Below are positions 43,407 through 51,695 of a stretch of DNA of 64,000 nt, one piece after another (position 1 is the first letter of the stretch; the number at the start of each line of letters is the position of its first letter). The notes beneath the pieces are model-generated. The model saw only the letters and a list, made by a program, of their open reading frames with translations. It searched no databases and was not told where the DNA came from. The translations under genes were made by a program, and so were the position numbers. The DNA is from Curtobacterium sp. 9128 (lineage in GTDB: Bacteria; Actinomycetota; Actinomycetes; Actinomycetales; Microbacteriaceae), in assembly GCF_007673775.1 (NCBI RefSeq), contig NZ_VEAF01000004.1, positions 187,451 through 251,450 of the forward strand, read 5' to 3'.

Positions 43407-45077
43407 ATGGTTCTCGCTGCAGCGAACAACGGGATCCAGCTCAACCTGGGCTGGGTCGACTACCTGATGATCATCGTGTACTTCGCGGTGGTCATCGGGA
43501 TCGGGTTCACCGCCAGACGCCAGGTCCGCACGAGCATGGACTTCTTCCTGTCCGGTCGCTCGATGCCGGCCTGGATCACCGGTCTGGCCTTCGTCTCCGC
43601 CAACCTCGGCGCGACGGAGATCCTCGGCATGGCCGCCAACGGTGCCCAGATCGGCATGGCGACCCTGCACTACTACCTCGTCGGCGCCGTGCCGGCGATG
43701 GTGTTCCTCGGGCTCGTGATGATGCCGTTCTACTACGGCTCGAAGGTCCGCTCGGTGCCGGAGTTCATGCTCCGCCGCTTCGGCAAGGCACCGCACCTGG
43801 TGAACTCGATCGCGTTCGCGGTGTCGAACGTCCTGATCGCCGGCATCAACCTCTACGCGATGGCCATCGTCATCGAGGCGATGCTCGGCTGGCCGGAGTG
43901 GCTCGCGATCATCGTCTCCGCCGGGTTCGTGCTCGTCTACATCACCCTCGGTGGCCTCTCGAGCGCCATCTACAACGAGGTCATGCAGTTCTTCGTGATC
44001 ATCGCCGGCCTCATCCCGCTGACGATCGTCGGCCTGCACCGCGTCGGCGGCTGGGGCGGCCTCAAGGAGGCGATCGTGAAGACGCAGGGCGTGCAGCACC
44101 TGCAGGCGTGGGCCGGCACCGGATTCGGTGACGTGACCAACCCGATCGGCGCCAACTGGCTCGCCATCGTGCTCGGCCTGGGCTTCGTGCTCGGCTTCGG
44201 CTACTGGACGACGAACTTCACCGAGGTGCAGCGCGCCTTCTCCGCGAAGAACATGTCCGCCGCGCGCCGGACGCCGCTCATCGCCGCGATCCCGAAGCTC
44301 TTCATCCCGTTCATCGTCGTCGTCCCCGGTCTCATCGCCGCGGCGGTCGTCGGCAACCAGTTCGCCGACGGACGACTCACCTACAACGACGCCATCCCGA
44401 AGCTCATCCAGATGTACCTGCCGACGGGTGTGCTCGGTGTCGCCGTGACGGGCCTCCTCGCGTCGTTCATGGCCGGCATGGCCGCGAACGTGTCCTCGTT
44501 CAACACCGTCTTCACGTACGACATCTGGCAGCGCTACATCAAGCCGAACATGCCCGACGTGCACTACCTGAAGACCGGACGGTGGGTCACCGTCGCCGGT
44601 GTCCTGGTGGGCATCGCCACGGCGTTCATCGCCGCGCAGGCGCAGAACATCATGACGTACATGCAGACGCTGTTCTCGTTCTTCAACGCACCGCTGTTCG
44701 CCGTGTTCATCCTCGGACTGCTGTGGAAGCGGATGACCACGCAGGGCGCGCTCTGGGGCTACGTCCTCGGCATCATCACGCCGACGATCACGTGGATCGC
44801 CTACCTGGTGAACCCGAAGCTCTTCGCCACCGGCACCGCCGAGACGCTGTACGGCGCGATCATCTCGTTCGTCACGGTGCTCGTCGTCGGCTTCGTCGTG
44901 TCGATGTTCACCAAGCCCAAGGACGAGAAGGACCTCGGCGGACTGGTCTACGGCGTCGGCAAGATCGACCTGCACGGTGACGCCGTCGCGACCGACACCG
45001 CCTGGTACCGCTCGCCCGCCCTGCTCGGCACGGTCGCCCTCGTGCTCTGCGTCGTCCTCTACCTGCCGTTCCTCTGA
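43407..45077 (+). CDS. Sodium:solute symporter family protein
   Basis: The 556-aa product is an SSS-family (SGLT-like) transporter with about 14 helices. Family blocks: SGRSMPAWITGLAFVSANLG, GMAANGAQIGMATLHYYLVG, VRSVPEFMLRRFGKAPH, GLSSAIYNEVMQFFVIIAGL and GLLASFMAGMAANVSSFNTV (the sodium-site helix), then KRMTTQGALWGYVLG. The substrate is probably a sugar or polyol, from resemblance to galactose/inositol symporters, but I cannot tell. It is followed at 20 bases by a small membrane protein that may be an accessory subunit. Confidence 0.9.
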   Translation: MVLAAANNGIQLNLGWVDYLMIIVYFAVVIGIGFTARRQVRTSMDFFLSGRSMPAWITGLAFVSANLGATEILGMAANGAQIGMATLHYYLVGAVPAMVFLGLVMMPFYYGSKVRSVPEFMLRRFGKAPHLVNSIAFAVSNVLIAGINLYAMAIVIEAMLGWPEWLAIIVSAGFVLVYITLGGLSSAIYNEVMQFFVIIAGLIPLTIVGLHRVGGWGGLKEAIVKTQGVQHLQAWAGTGFGDVTNPIGANWLAIVLGLGFVLGFGYWTTNFTEVQRAFSAKNMSAARRTPLIAAIPKLFIPFIVVVPGLIAAAVVGNQFADGRLTYNDAIPKLIQMYLPTGVLGVAVTGLLASFMAGMAANVSSFNTVFTYDIWQRYIKPNMPDVHYLKTGRWVTVAGVLVGIATAFIAAQAQNIMTYMQTLFSFFNAPLFAVFILGLLWKRMTTQGALWGYVLGIITPTITWIAYLVNPKLFATGTAETLYGAIISFVTVLVVGFVVSMFTKPKDEKDLGGLVYGVGKIDLHGDAVATDTAWYRSPALLGTVALVLCVVLYLPFL

Positions 45078-45097
45078 TCCGAAGGAGATCACACCTC

Positions 45098-45427
45098 ATG
45101 AGTGACACCACCACCGCCATGACGGACGAGCAGAAGGCCGCCCTCGTCCGCTCCACCCGACGCCTCGACCTGCGACGGATCCTCGGGGGCCTGTTCGTGC
45201 TCTACGGCGTCATCACGACGATCGTCGGGATCGTCCACTGGGACTCCGACCCGCAGAAGACCGGCGGCATCCACATCAACCTCTGGGTCGGGCTGTCGAT
45301 GCTCGCCGGCGGGCTCCTCTTCTTCCTCTGGGACCGGCTCGCTCCCGTCCCCGCGGAGGACATCATCGGCCAGGCCGAGGCCGAGGAGCACCAGAAGGCC
45401 GCCGGCGAGGGACGCGAGGCTGCCTGA
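45098..45427 (+). CDS. Small two-helix membrane protein linked to the symporter
   Basis: A 109-aa protein with a basic/polar N-terminus (KAALVRSTRRLDLRRILGG), two hydrophobic helices (about residues 30-50 and 63-82), and an acidic Glu/Ala-rich tail (QAEAEEHQKAAGEGREAA). A GAAGGAG site lies ahead of the ATG. The 20-base gap puts it in one operon with the SSS symporter gene. It resembles small partner proteins that accompany some actinobacterial SSS transporters. Function is not known. Confidence 0.75.
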   Translation: MSDTTTAMTDEQKAALVRSTRRLDLRRILGGLFVLYGVITTIVGIVHWDSDPQKTGGIHINLWVGLSMLAGGLLFFLWDRLAPVPAEDIIGQAEAEEHQKAAGEGREAA

Positions 45428-45683
45428 GGCGCGCTGCCGCGACACCCCGGCGGAAGTCCGCCCGCCCTGTCGGTACACCCCGGCGGACTCGATGCGACAT
45501 GGTCGCTGTCGTACGACAGCGACCAAGTCGCATGTTCGCGGCGGGACATCGCGCGCGTGCAAGGAGCGACAGTGCTGCTGTCGTACGACGCCGACATGGT
45601 CGCTCCGGGTCGGCCTGGAGGCTCGGCTCGCCTCCGCCACGGAGGCTGCCTGGCATGACGGTGCCGGCCGGTAGCATTCCGGC
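45428..45683. repeat. Gap with a GTCGTACGAC palindrome family and a GGAGGCTCGG element
   Basis: A perfect 24-base palindrome centred on GTCGTACGAC covers 45501-45524; with mismatches it extends to 45493-45532. A second partial copy (CTGTCGTACGACGCCGACATGGTCGC) lies at about 45579-45604. Earlier, ACACCCCGGCGGA occurs twice (45450 and 45476 regions). GGAGGCTCGG lies at 45617-45626. No gene is seen. Confidence 0.8.
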
Positions 45684-46631
45684 ATGATGCACCAGGGGGA
45701 GTCCAGGCCCGAGCCGAGCGCGACCGAGCACCCGGTCCCGAGCTGGGCCGTCGGGCTCTTCGTCGTGCTCGCATTCGGGGGAGCGTGGGCGGTGGCGCTG
45801 CCGATGTGGCTGTCCGGCAGGGGACTCGGTACGCCGTTCGCGACGGTCGTCATCATCGGGATGATGTTCACCCCGTTCGCCTCGGCGGTGATCGTGCTCA
45901 CACTGCTCGGACGTCGACGTCCGAGACCGGTCCTGCGCTTCCTCGGTGTGTGGCCCCTCCGTCCGGTGCGCCGCACGGTGTGGACGACCGTCGCCGCCTA
46001 CCTGGGCGGCGTGCTCTTCCCCGTCGCGGCCGTCGCCGTCGCCGTGCTCGCGGGGTGGTTCCCGGTCGACTTCGTCCACTTCTCCGGCTTCCACGACGTC
46101 CTCGTGGCGTCGGGCCTCCGGGAGCTCCCGATGCCGATCGGCGTCCTCGTCGCACTGCAGCTCGCGCAGATCCCGTTCCTGTCCGCGTTCAACGCGTTCG
46201 TGACGATCGGCGAGGAGATCGGGTGGCGCGGCTTCCTCGTGCCGGCGCTCCAGCGGTACGGCACCGGGGTCGCGCTGCTCGGCTCCGGCGTCGTCTGGGG
46301 TGTCTGGCACGCGCCGATCATCCTGCTCGGGTACGACTTCGGCCGGACGGACTGGCTCGGTGTCGTGTTCATGGTCGTCGCCTGCGTGCTCCTCGGCGTC
46401 GTCCTCGGGTGGCTGCGCATCCGGACGGGTTCGGTGTGGCCCGCGGTGTTCGCGCACGCCGGGGTGAACGGCGCCGTCGGCGTCGGTGCCGTGCTCGTGA
46501 CGTCCGGGGTCGACGTCGTCGACGTCGCGCGCAGCCCGCTCGGCTTCGGAGGATGGATCGTCCTGGCGCTGGTCATCGCGGTGCTCGCGGGGACCGGAGC
46601 GTTCCGACGGCGTGACATGCATACCCCCTAG
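45684..46631 (+). CDS. CPBP family intramembrane glutamic endopeptidase
   Basis: A 315-aa membrane protease of the CAAX-prenyl-protease/bacteriocin-processing (CPBP) family with about eight helices. The three motifs are there: EEIGWRGFLVPAL (Glu-Glu and Arg), WHAPIILL (His) and FAHAGVNGAV (His/Asn). Members process proteins inside the membrane or confer self-immunity. Two consecutive ATG codons (45684, 45687) are both possible starts. Its final codons overlap the copper-sensing operator of the next gene. Confidence 0.88.
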   Translation: MMHQGESRPEPSATEHPVPSWAVGLFVVLAFGGAWAVALPMWLSGRGLGTPFATVVIIGMMFTPFASAVIVLTLLGRRRPRPVLRFLGVWPLRPVRRTVWTTVAAYLGGVLFPVAAVAVAVLAGWFPVDFVHFSGFHDVLVASGLRELPMPIGVLVALQLAQIPFLSAFNAFVTIGEEIGWRGFLVPALQRYGTGVALLGSGVVWGVWHAPIILLGYDFGRTDWLGVVFMVVACVLLGVVLGWLRIRTGSVWPAVFAHAGVNGAVGVGAVLVTSGVDVVDVARSPLGFGGWIVLALVIAVLAGTGAFRRRDMHTP

Positions 46632-46636
46632 GGGTA
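46622..46636. promoter_or_regulatory. CsoR-type copper operator
   Basis: TACCCC-CTA-GGGGTA is a perfect inverted repeat with three-base spacer, 12 bases before the copper ATPase start. It matches the G-tract dyad of CsoR sites in actinobacteria. It overlaps the stop codon of the CPBP gene. No csoR gene is in the window. Confidence 0.75.
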
Positions 46637-46647
46637 CGGTGGGCGCA

Positions 46648-48825
46648 ATGGACGAGCGGCACGAACACCACCAGGGCACCACCGTCGACGAGCACGCACA
46701 CCACGAGCACGCGCCCGACGGGACGCATGACCACGCGCACCACGAGGACCACGAGCCGGGCCCCGGTGCGCAGGGACACAGCGGGCACGGCCACACCGCG
46801 CACGGCCACACGGGTCACGACGCGCACGCGGGCCACGGCGCGCACGGACACGACGCGCACGCGGGCCACGGCGGACACGGCGACCACGCGGCGATGTTCC
46901 GTGACCGGTTCTGGTGGAGCCTCGTCCTCGCGGTCCCGGTCGTGGCGTTCAGCAGGATGTTCGCCGACATCCTGCACTACCCGCTGCCGGACGCCGCCTG
47001 GGCCGGCTGGGTCTCTCCGGTGCTCGGCACGGTGCTATTCCTCTACGGCGGCTGGCCCTTCCTGACCGGCGGTTGGTCCGAGGCGCGCACCCGACGCCCC
47101 GGGATGATGCTCCTCATCGGCATGGCGATCGTCGTGGCGTTCGTCGCGTCGTGGACCACCAGCCTCGGCCTGTTCGGGCTCGACCTCGACTTCTGGTGGG
47201 AGCTCGGGCTCCTCATCGTCATCATGCTGCTCGGCCACTGGATCGAGATGCGGGCGATGGGTGTCGCGTCCAGTGCCCTCGACGCGCTCGCCGCCCTGCT
47301 GCCCGACGAGGCAGAGGTGGTCGACGACCAGGGCGAGGTGTCCCGGGTACCGGTGTCGAGCCTCCAGGTCGGGCAGACGGTGGTGGTCCGCCCCGGTGCC
47401 CGCGTGCCGGCGGACGGCGACGTCGTCGACGGCCGCGCCCAGGTCGACGAGTCGATGATCACGGGGGAGTCCGCTGCCGTTGACCGGGATGTCGGCGACC
47501 GCGTCGTCGCCGGGACCGTGGCGACCGACAGCTCGATCCGGGTGCGGATCACCGCCACCGGTGACGACACCGCGCTGTCCGGCATCCAGCGGATGGTGGC
47601 CGAGGCGCAGTCCTCGTCGTCGCGGACCCAGGTCCTCGCCGACCGGGCTGCCGGGCTGCTCTTCTTCTTCGCGACCGGCGCCGCGGTGGTCACGTTCGTG
47701 GTGTGGCTGCTGCTCGGCGATGTCGACCAGGCGATCACCCGCACCGTCACCGTGCTCATCATCGCCTGCCCGCACGCTCTCGGACTGGCGATCCCGCTCG
47801 TCGTGGCGATCTCGACGGAGCGCGCCGCGAAGGCGGGCATCCTCGTCAAGGACCGGCTGGCGCTCGAGCGCATGCGCGGCGTCGACACCGTCGTCTTCGA
47901 CAAGACGGGAACGCTCACGACCGGCAGGCCGCAGGTCGTCGACACCGTCGGGGACGACGCCGTGCTCGGGCTCGCCGCCGCGGCGGAACGGGACAGTGAG
48001 CACCCGGTCGCGCGGGCGATCGTCAGCGCGGCCTCGGAGCGCGGGATCGCGGTCCCGGACGGCGTCACCGACATCGCCTCGGCGCCGGGGCGGGGCGTCC
48101 GAGCCTCGATCGACGGGCATCGCGTCGAGGTCGGCGGCCCGGCGATGCTGCGCGACGCCGGTGCCACCATGCCCGAGGAATTCGGTTCCGCGGTCGACGG
48201 CTGGCGTGCCGACGGGGCGGCCGTGATCGTCGCGGTCGTCGACGGCACGGTCCGGGCCGCGTTCGCGGTGCGCGACGCCGTCCGCCCGGAGTCGGCCGAG
48301 GCCGTCCGGGCACTCCACGACCGCGGGATCCGCGTGGCCATGGTCACCGGGGACGCCCAGCAGGTCGCCGACGCCGTCGCGCGGGAGCTCGGGATCGACG
48401 AGGTCCGCGCCGAGGTGCTCCCCGAGGACAAGGACAGCGAGGTCGCGCGGCTGCAGGGCTCCGGCGCCGTGGTCGCGATGGTCGGCGACGGCGTGAACGA
48501 CGCCCCCGCCCTCGCTCGGGCTGACGTCGGCATCGCGATCGGCGCCGGGACCGACGTCGCCGTGCAGAGCGCCGGGGTGGTGCTCGCCTCGAACGACCCA
48601 CGACGGGTGCTCACCGTGATCGACCTGTCCCGTGCGACCTACCGGAAGATGGTGCAGAACCTCGTCTGGGCCACCGGCTACAACGTGCTGTCGGTGCCCC
48701 TCGCGGCCGGTGTGCTCGCGGGTGTCGGGTTCGTGTTGTCCCCGGCGGTCGGCGCGGTGCTGATGAGCCTGTCGACCGTGATCGTCAGCCTGAACGCCCA
48801 GCTCCTGCGGCGCTTCCGCGCCTGA
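46648..48825 (+). CDS. copB: Copper-translocating P-type ATPase (CopB-like, CPH motif)
   Basis: A 725-aa P1B-ATPase. Residues 1-85 are extremely His-rich (repeats of HGHTAHGHTGH type) and replace the usual cysteine metal-binding domains. Then eight membrane helices with the transport motif IACPHALGL (C374-P-H), the A-domain TGES (T272), phosphorylation DKTGTLT (D418), nucleotide-site SEHPVARAI (H452) and hinge GDGVNDAP (from 613). The CPH motif is that of CopB-type pumps, exporting copper and possibly silver. A CsoR-like site precedes it. Confidence 0.92.
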   Translation: MDERHEHHQGTTVDEHAHHEHAPDGTHDHAHHEDHEPGPGAQGHSGHGHTAHGHTGHDAHAGHGAHGHDAHAGHGGHGDHAAMFRDRFWWSLVLAVPVVAFSRMFADILHYPLPDAAWAGWVSPVLGTVLFLYGGWPFLTGGWSEARTRRPGMMLLIGMAIVVAFVASWTTSLGLFGLDLDFWWELGLLIVIMLLGHWIEMRAMGVASSALDALAALLPDEAEVVDDQGEVSRVPVSSLQVGQTVVVRPGARVPADGDVVDGRAQVDESMITGESAAVDRDVGDRVVAGTVATDSSIRVRITATGDDTALSGIQRMVAEAQSSSSRTQVLADRAAGLLFFFATGAAVVTFVVWLLLGDVDQAITRTVTVLIIACPHALGLAIPLVVAISTERAAKAGILVKDRLALERMRGVDTVVFDKTGTLTTGRPQVVDTVGDDAVLGLAAAAERDSEHPVARAIVSAASERGIAVPDGVTDIASAPGRGVRASIDGHRVEVGGPAMLRDAGATMPEEFGSAVDGWRADGAAVIVAVVDGTVRAAFAVRDAVRPESAEAVRALHDRGIRVAMVTGDAQQVADAVARELGIDEVRAEVLPEDKDSEVARLQGSGAVVAMVGDGVNDAPALARADVGIAIGAGTDVAVQSAGVVLASNDPRRVLTVIDLSRATYRKMVQNLVWATGYNVLSVPLAAGVLAGVGFVLSPAVGAVLMSLSTVIVSLNAQLLRRFRA

Positions 48826-48860
48826 CCGCGCGGCGTCTGTGTAGGCCGTCGGCCCGTCCC

Positions 48861-48952
48861 TCGTCGAGATGCCGCAATTGCGGCACCTCGACGACGCGAA
48901 TCGGCGAGTCGCGGAACCCCGACGCACCATGAACGGCGAGTCGCGGAACCCC
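48861..48952. repeat. AATT-centred palindrome (third dispersed locus)
   Basis: TGCCGCAATTGCGGCA (48870-48885) is a perfect palindrome within a 34-base near-palindrome that begins TCGTCGAGA at 48861. Two copies of CGGCGAGTCGCGGAACCCCGA follow (to 48917 and 48954 regions). The order, spacing and tail match the copies at 13368 and 27901, with GGTTCC changed to TGCCGC on both arms. Confidence 0.85.
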
Positions 48953-49012
48953 GAGCGGAGGTCGCGTCGACGATGCGCTCACGGTGTCCCACGGATCGGC
49001 CAGGATGGGGAC

Positions 49013-49603
49013 GTGACAGATCTCGTGATCGGGGACGACGGACTCGCCCGTCCCGCATGGGCCTCGACCGACCCGATGCTCCGGGACTACTACGACACCG
49101 AGTGGGGCATGCCCGTCCGAGACGAGCGCGGCGTGTTCGAACGGCTCTCGCTCGAGGCGTTCCAGTCCGGTCTGTCGTGGCGCACCATCCTGGCCAAGCG
49201 CCCGGCCTTCCGCGCCGCCTTCGCCGACTTCGACCCCGACGTCGTCGCGGGCTTCGGCGAGGACGACGTCGCGCGGCTGATGGCCGACGCCGGCATCGTC
49301 CGCAACCGAGCGAAGATCCTGGCGACGATCACCAACGCCACCGCGACGATCGCCCTCCGGGACGACGGCGGCCTGGCCGACTTCGTCTGGTCCTTCCGGC
49401 CGGAGTCAACGCCGGAACCGAGGACGTTCGCCGAGATCCCGACGACGAGCGCCGAGTCCGTCGCCCTGTCGAAGGCCCTGCGGAAGCGCGGCTTCGCGTT
49501 CGTCGGACCGACGACGATGTTCGCGCTGATGGAGGCGCTCGGCATCGTCGACACGCACCTCGTCGGCAGCCATCGCCGTGGGACCTCGGGCGTCTGGATC
49601 TGA
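49013..49603 (+). CDS. tag: DNA-3-methyladenine glycosylase I
   Basis: A 196-aa helix-hairpin-helix glycosylase that removes 3-methyladenine. Motifs: MLRDYYDTEWGMPVRDERG, LSLEAFQSGLSWRTILAKRP, AAFADFDPDVVAGFGEDDV, NRAKILATITNA, and the C-terminal FVGPTTMFALMEALGIVDTH. The zinc-binding cysteines of E. coli Tag are absent at both ends (there is no cysteine near the N-terminus), as in some actinobacterial members. GTG start with a GGATGGGG site. Confidence 0.92.
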   Translation: MTDLVIGDDGLARPAWASTDPMLRDYYDTEWGMPVRDERGVFERLSLEAFQSGLSWRTILAKRPAFRAAFADFDPDVVAGFGEDDVARLMADAGIVRNRAKILATITNATATIALRDDGGLADFVWSFRPESTPEPRTFAEIPTTSAESVALSKALRKRGFAFVGPTTMFALMEALGIVDTHLVGSHRRGTSGVWI

Positions 49604-49685
49604 ACCGCGCCGACCGGGCCACGAGCAGGGACGGGCGCACGCCCCGGGGGCGGCCTGCCGGACCCGAGGGTCTAGGGTCGCGACC

Positions 49686-50390
49686 ATGACGCTCGACCAC
49701 CCGGAGCGCGACCCCGACGGGGTCCGGATCGCGTTCCTGCTCTTCCCCGGACTCACGCAGCTCGACCTCACCGGCCCGGCCCAGGTGCTCACCCGCGTCC
49801 CCGGTGCCCGCGTGGAGTACGTCGCCGCGACGCTCGACCCGGTGCAGAGCGACTGTGGCCTGGCACTCGTGCCGACGGTCACGATCGCGGAGGCTGCACC
49901 GGCGGACGTCCTCGTCGTCCCGGGCGGCGAGGGCGCGTTCGACGCGATGCTCGACGGCGCGGTCGTCGGGTTCGTCCGACGCCAGGCCGAGAGTGCCACC
50001 TGGGTCACCTCGGTGTGCACCGGGGCGTTCGTCCTCGGTGCCGCCGGGCTCCTCGCCGGCAAGCGGGCCACCACGCACTGGGCCTCGACGCCGATGCTCG
50101 CCGCGTTCGGTGCCACGCCCGTGGACGAGCGCATCGTCACCGACGGCGCCGTGGTCACCGCAGCGGGAGTGAGCGCCGGGATCGACATGGCGCTGTGGCT
50201 CGCCGCGGAACTCGCCGGCCGCCCGGCCGCCGAGCGGATCCAGCTCCAGATCGAGTACGACCCGCAGCCGCCGTTCGACGCCGGATCCGCGACCCGCGCC
50301 GACGCCCGCGTCGTCGCCGACGCACGCGCCGCAGCCGAGGACTCCCGCGGCGACCGGGTCGCGCGCGCCGCAGCAGCCGTCATCGGCTGA
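49686..50390 (+). CDS. DJ-1/PfpI family protein
   Basis: The 234-aa product has the class-I-glutamine-amidotransferase-like fold of the DJ-1/PfpI family: IAFLLFPGLTQLDLTGPAQV, LVVPGGEGAFDAM, and the nucleophile elbow VTSVCTGAFVLGAAGLL (cysteine near residue 115), then KRATTHWASTPML. This combination resembles isonitrile hydratase-like or cysteine-containing amidase subgroups. The substrate is unknown. A helical tail of ~40 residues extends past the core. Confidence 0.88.
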   Translation: MTLDHPERDPDGVRIAFLLFPGLTQLDLTGPAQVLTRVPGARVEYVAATLDPVQSDCGLALVPTVTIAEAAPADVLVVPGGEGAFDAMLDGAVVGFVRRQAESATWVTSVCTGAFVLGAAGLLAGKRATTHWASTPMLAAFGATPVDERIVTDGAVVTAAGVSAGIDMALWLAAELAGRPAAERIQLQIEYDPQPPFDAGSATRADARVVADARAAAEDSRGDRVARAAAAVIG

Positions 50391-50418
50391 CGCGGAGCAC
50401 CGCAGAGCGGCTGCGGGG

Positions 50419-50889
50419 TCAGTCCAAGGGCAGCTTCATCTGCACGGCGGTCACGCCGTACCCGAGCTGCTCGTACAGTTCCTTGGCGCCGGTGTTGTAC
50501 CCGAAGACGTTGAGCCCGATGCTCGTCGCCCCCTCCTGCTTCGCGATCGCCTGCCCGAGCTCGAGTGCACGACGCGCGTGTCCGCGCCGGCGGAACGCCT
50601 CGTCGATCTCGACGTCGAAGACCCACCAGTCCGAGCCACCCTGCTCGAACGGCCCGATCCACAGGTAGCCCACGACCGCGTCGTCGCCGTCCACGACGTC
50701 CCACACGTGGTGCTCGTCGAGCGGTCGGCCGCTCGGGAACCACTGGTCGAGTGACTTCTGCTTGTTCGCCTCGGCCTGCTCGCGGGTCTCGCCCGCCCGG
50801 ATCCTGGCCTCGACGTACTCCGCCATGGACCTCGCAAGCCAGGACGGGAGGCTCGTGGCCGGCATCTCCCGCAGGCGCGTGTCCGTCAT
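50419..50889 (-). CDS. GNAT family N-acetyltransferase
   Basis: A 156-aa GNAT protein. The acetyl-CoA-binding segment is VFDVEIDEAFRRRGHARRAL (R/Q-x-x-G-x-G/A), with ASIGLNVFGYNTGAKELYEQ and LGYGVTAVQMKL at the end. Its ATG overlaps the stop of the upstream LysR-like gene, so they are coupled. The acceptor is unknown. The N-terminus (LPSWLARS) overlaps a GACGGGAGGCTCGT variant of the dispersed element at ~50842. Confidence 0.88.
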   Translation of the reverse strand: MTDTRLREMPATSLPSWLARSMAEYVEARIRAGETREQAEANKQKSLDQWFPSGRPLDEHHVWDVVDGDDAVVGYLWIGPFEQGGSDWWVFDVEIDEAFRRRGHARRALELGQAIAKQEGATSIGLNVFGYNTGAKELYEQLGYGVTAVQMKLPLD

Positions 50890-51662
50890 CGGTTCCCCTT
50901 CGACCCTCGGCTCGGCTTGCCCCGCATCCGACCGCGCCCGGGCTTCGGGGCCTTGCCGCTGTTGGAGCCCTTGCCGCTGCCCGACTTCGCGCCGCCCGGC
51001 GACTTCGCCTTGGCCTTGCCGCCGACGGCGGCCTTGCCGGCCGCAGCGGCCTTGGAGCCCCCACGGGGCGGGCGGGCGTCGTCGTCGCCGGCGCGATCCG
51101 GGCCTCCCGGCTGGTCCGGCTGGCTCCGGGAGCTGTTGGCGGTGCGCCCGCGGACCACACCGATGAACTCCGCCGTCAGGTCCGAGGCGTCCTCGTCACG
51201 CCAGACGAGTGCGATGCGCGTCCCGGGGGAGTCGACCAGCGTCCTGGCGACGAGGTCCTTGCGGCTCGCCTTGCGGAACAGCGACTGCGGCAGCACGGCC
51301 ACGCCGATCCCCGTCTCGACCAGGTCGAGCGTGCCGTCCACGTCAGCGGGGACGGGCCCGGCGTCGATGACGTGCACGTCGGCCAGGTCGGCGAGCGTGA
51401 TCTCGGTCGCGTCGGCGAGCGTGGAGTCCTTCGGCGTCGCCACCACGGCGGTCTCGGTCCAGAGTGGGATCGCGTTGTGGGCTTCGGTGACGGGCATCCG
51501 GGCGAAGACCATGTCGACGTCCTCGGCCAGGGCGGCGTCGACGTCGGGCGAGCCGATCGGGCGGAGCACCAGCTCCACGGTGGGGAAGCGCTCCCGCCAG
51601 ACGCGGGCCCACTTCGCCGGGGACACCCCCGGGACGAAGGCGATGGTGAGTGCCGCGGTCAT
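50886..51662 (-). CDS. LysR-type substrate-binding domain protein without an HTH
   Basis: The first ~180 of 258 residues match the effector-binding half of LysR regulators: LTIAFVPGVSPAKWARVWRE, FPTVELVLRPIGSPDVDAAL, DMVFARMPVTEAHNAIPLW, GVAVLPQSLFRKASRKDL. The usual N-terminal HTH is missing: the ORF starts at the first domain strand. Residues ~195-258 form a Lys/Gly/Ser-rich, probably disordered basic tail (SKAAAAGKAAVGGKAKAKS). It faces the DUF5997 gene 33 bases away; a function together is likely. Confidence 0.85.
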   Translation of the reverse strand: MTAALTIAFVPGVSPAKWARVWRERFPTVELVLRPIGSPDVDAALAEDVDMVFARMPVTEAHNAIPLWTETAVVATPKDSTLADATEITLADLADVHVIDAGPVPADVDGTLDLVETGIGVAVLPQSLFRKASRKDLVARTLVDSPGTRIALVWRDEDASDLTAEFIGVVRGRTANSSRSQPDQPGGPDRAGDDDARPPRGGSKAAAAGKAAVGGKAKAKSPGGAKSGSGKGSNSGKAPKPGRGRMRGKPSRGSKGNR

Positions 51663-51695
51663 GCAACCGAGCATAGGGGCCGTACCCTTGTCAGC

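Noticed and set aside
41961..45092. A 1043-residue minus-strand open frame
   Set aside because: Antisense to the FMN reductase, opposite aroQ frame and the symporter; charged low-complexity translation without domains.
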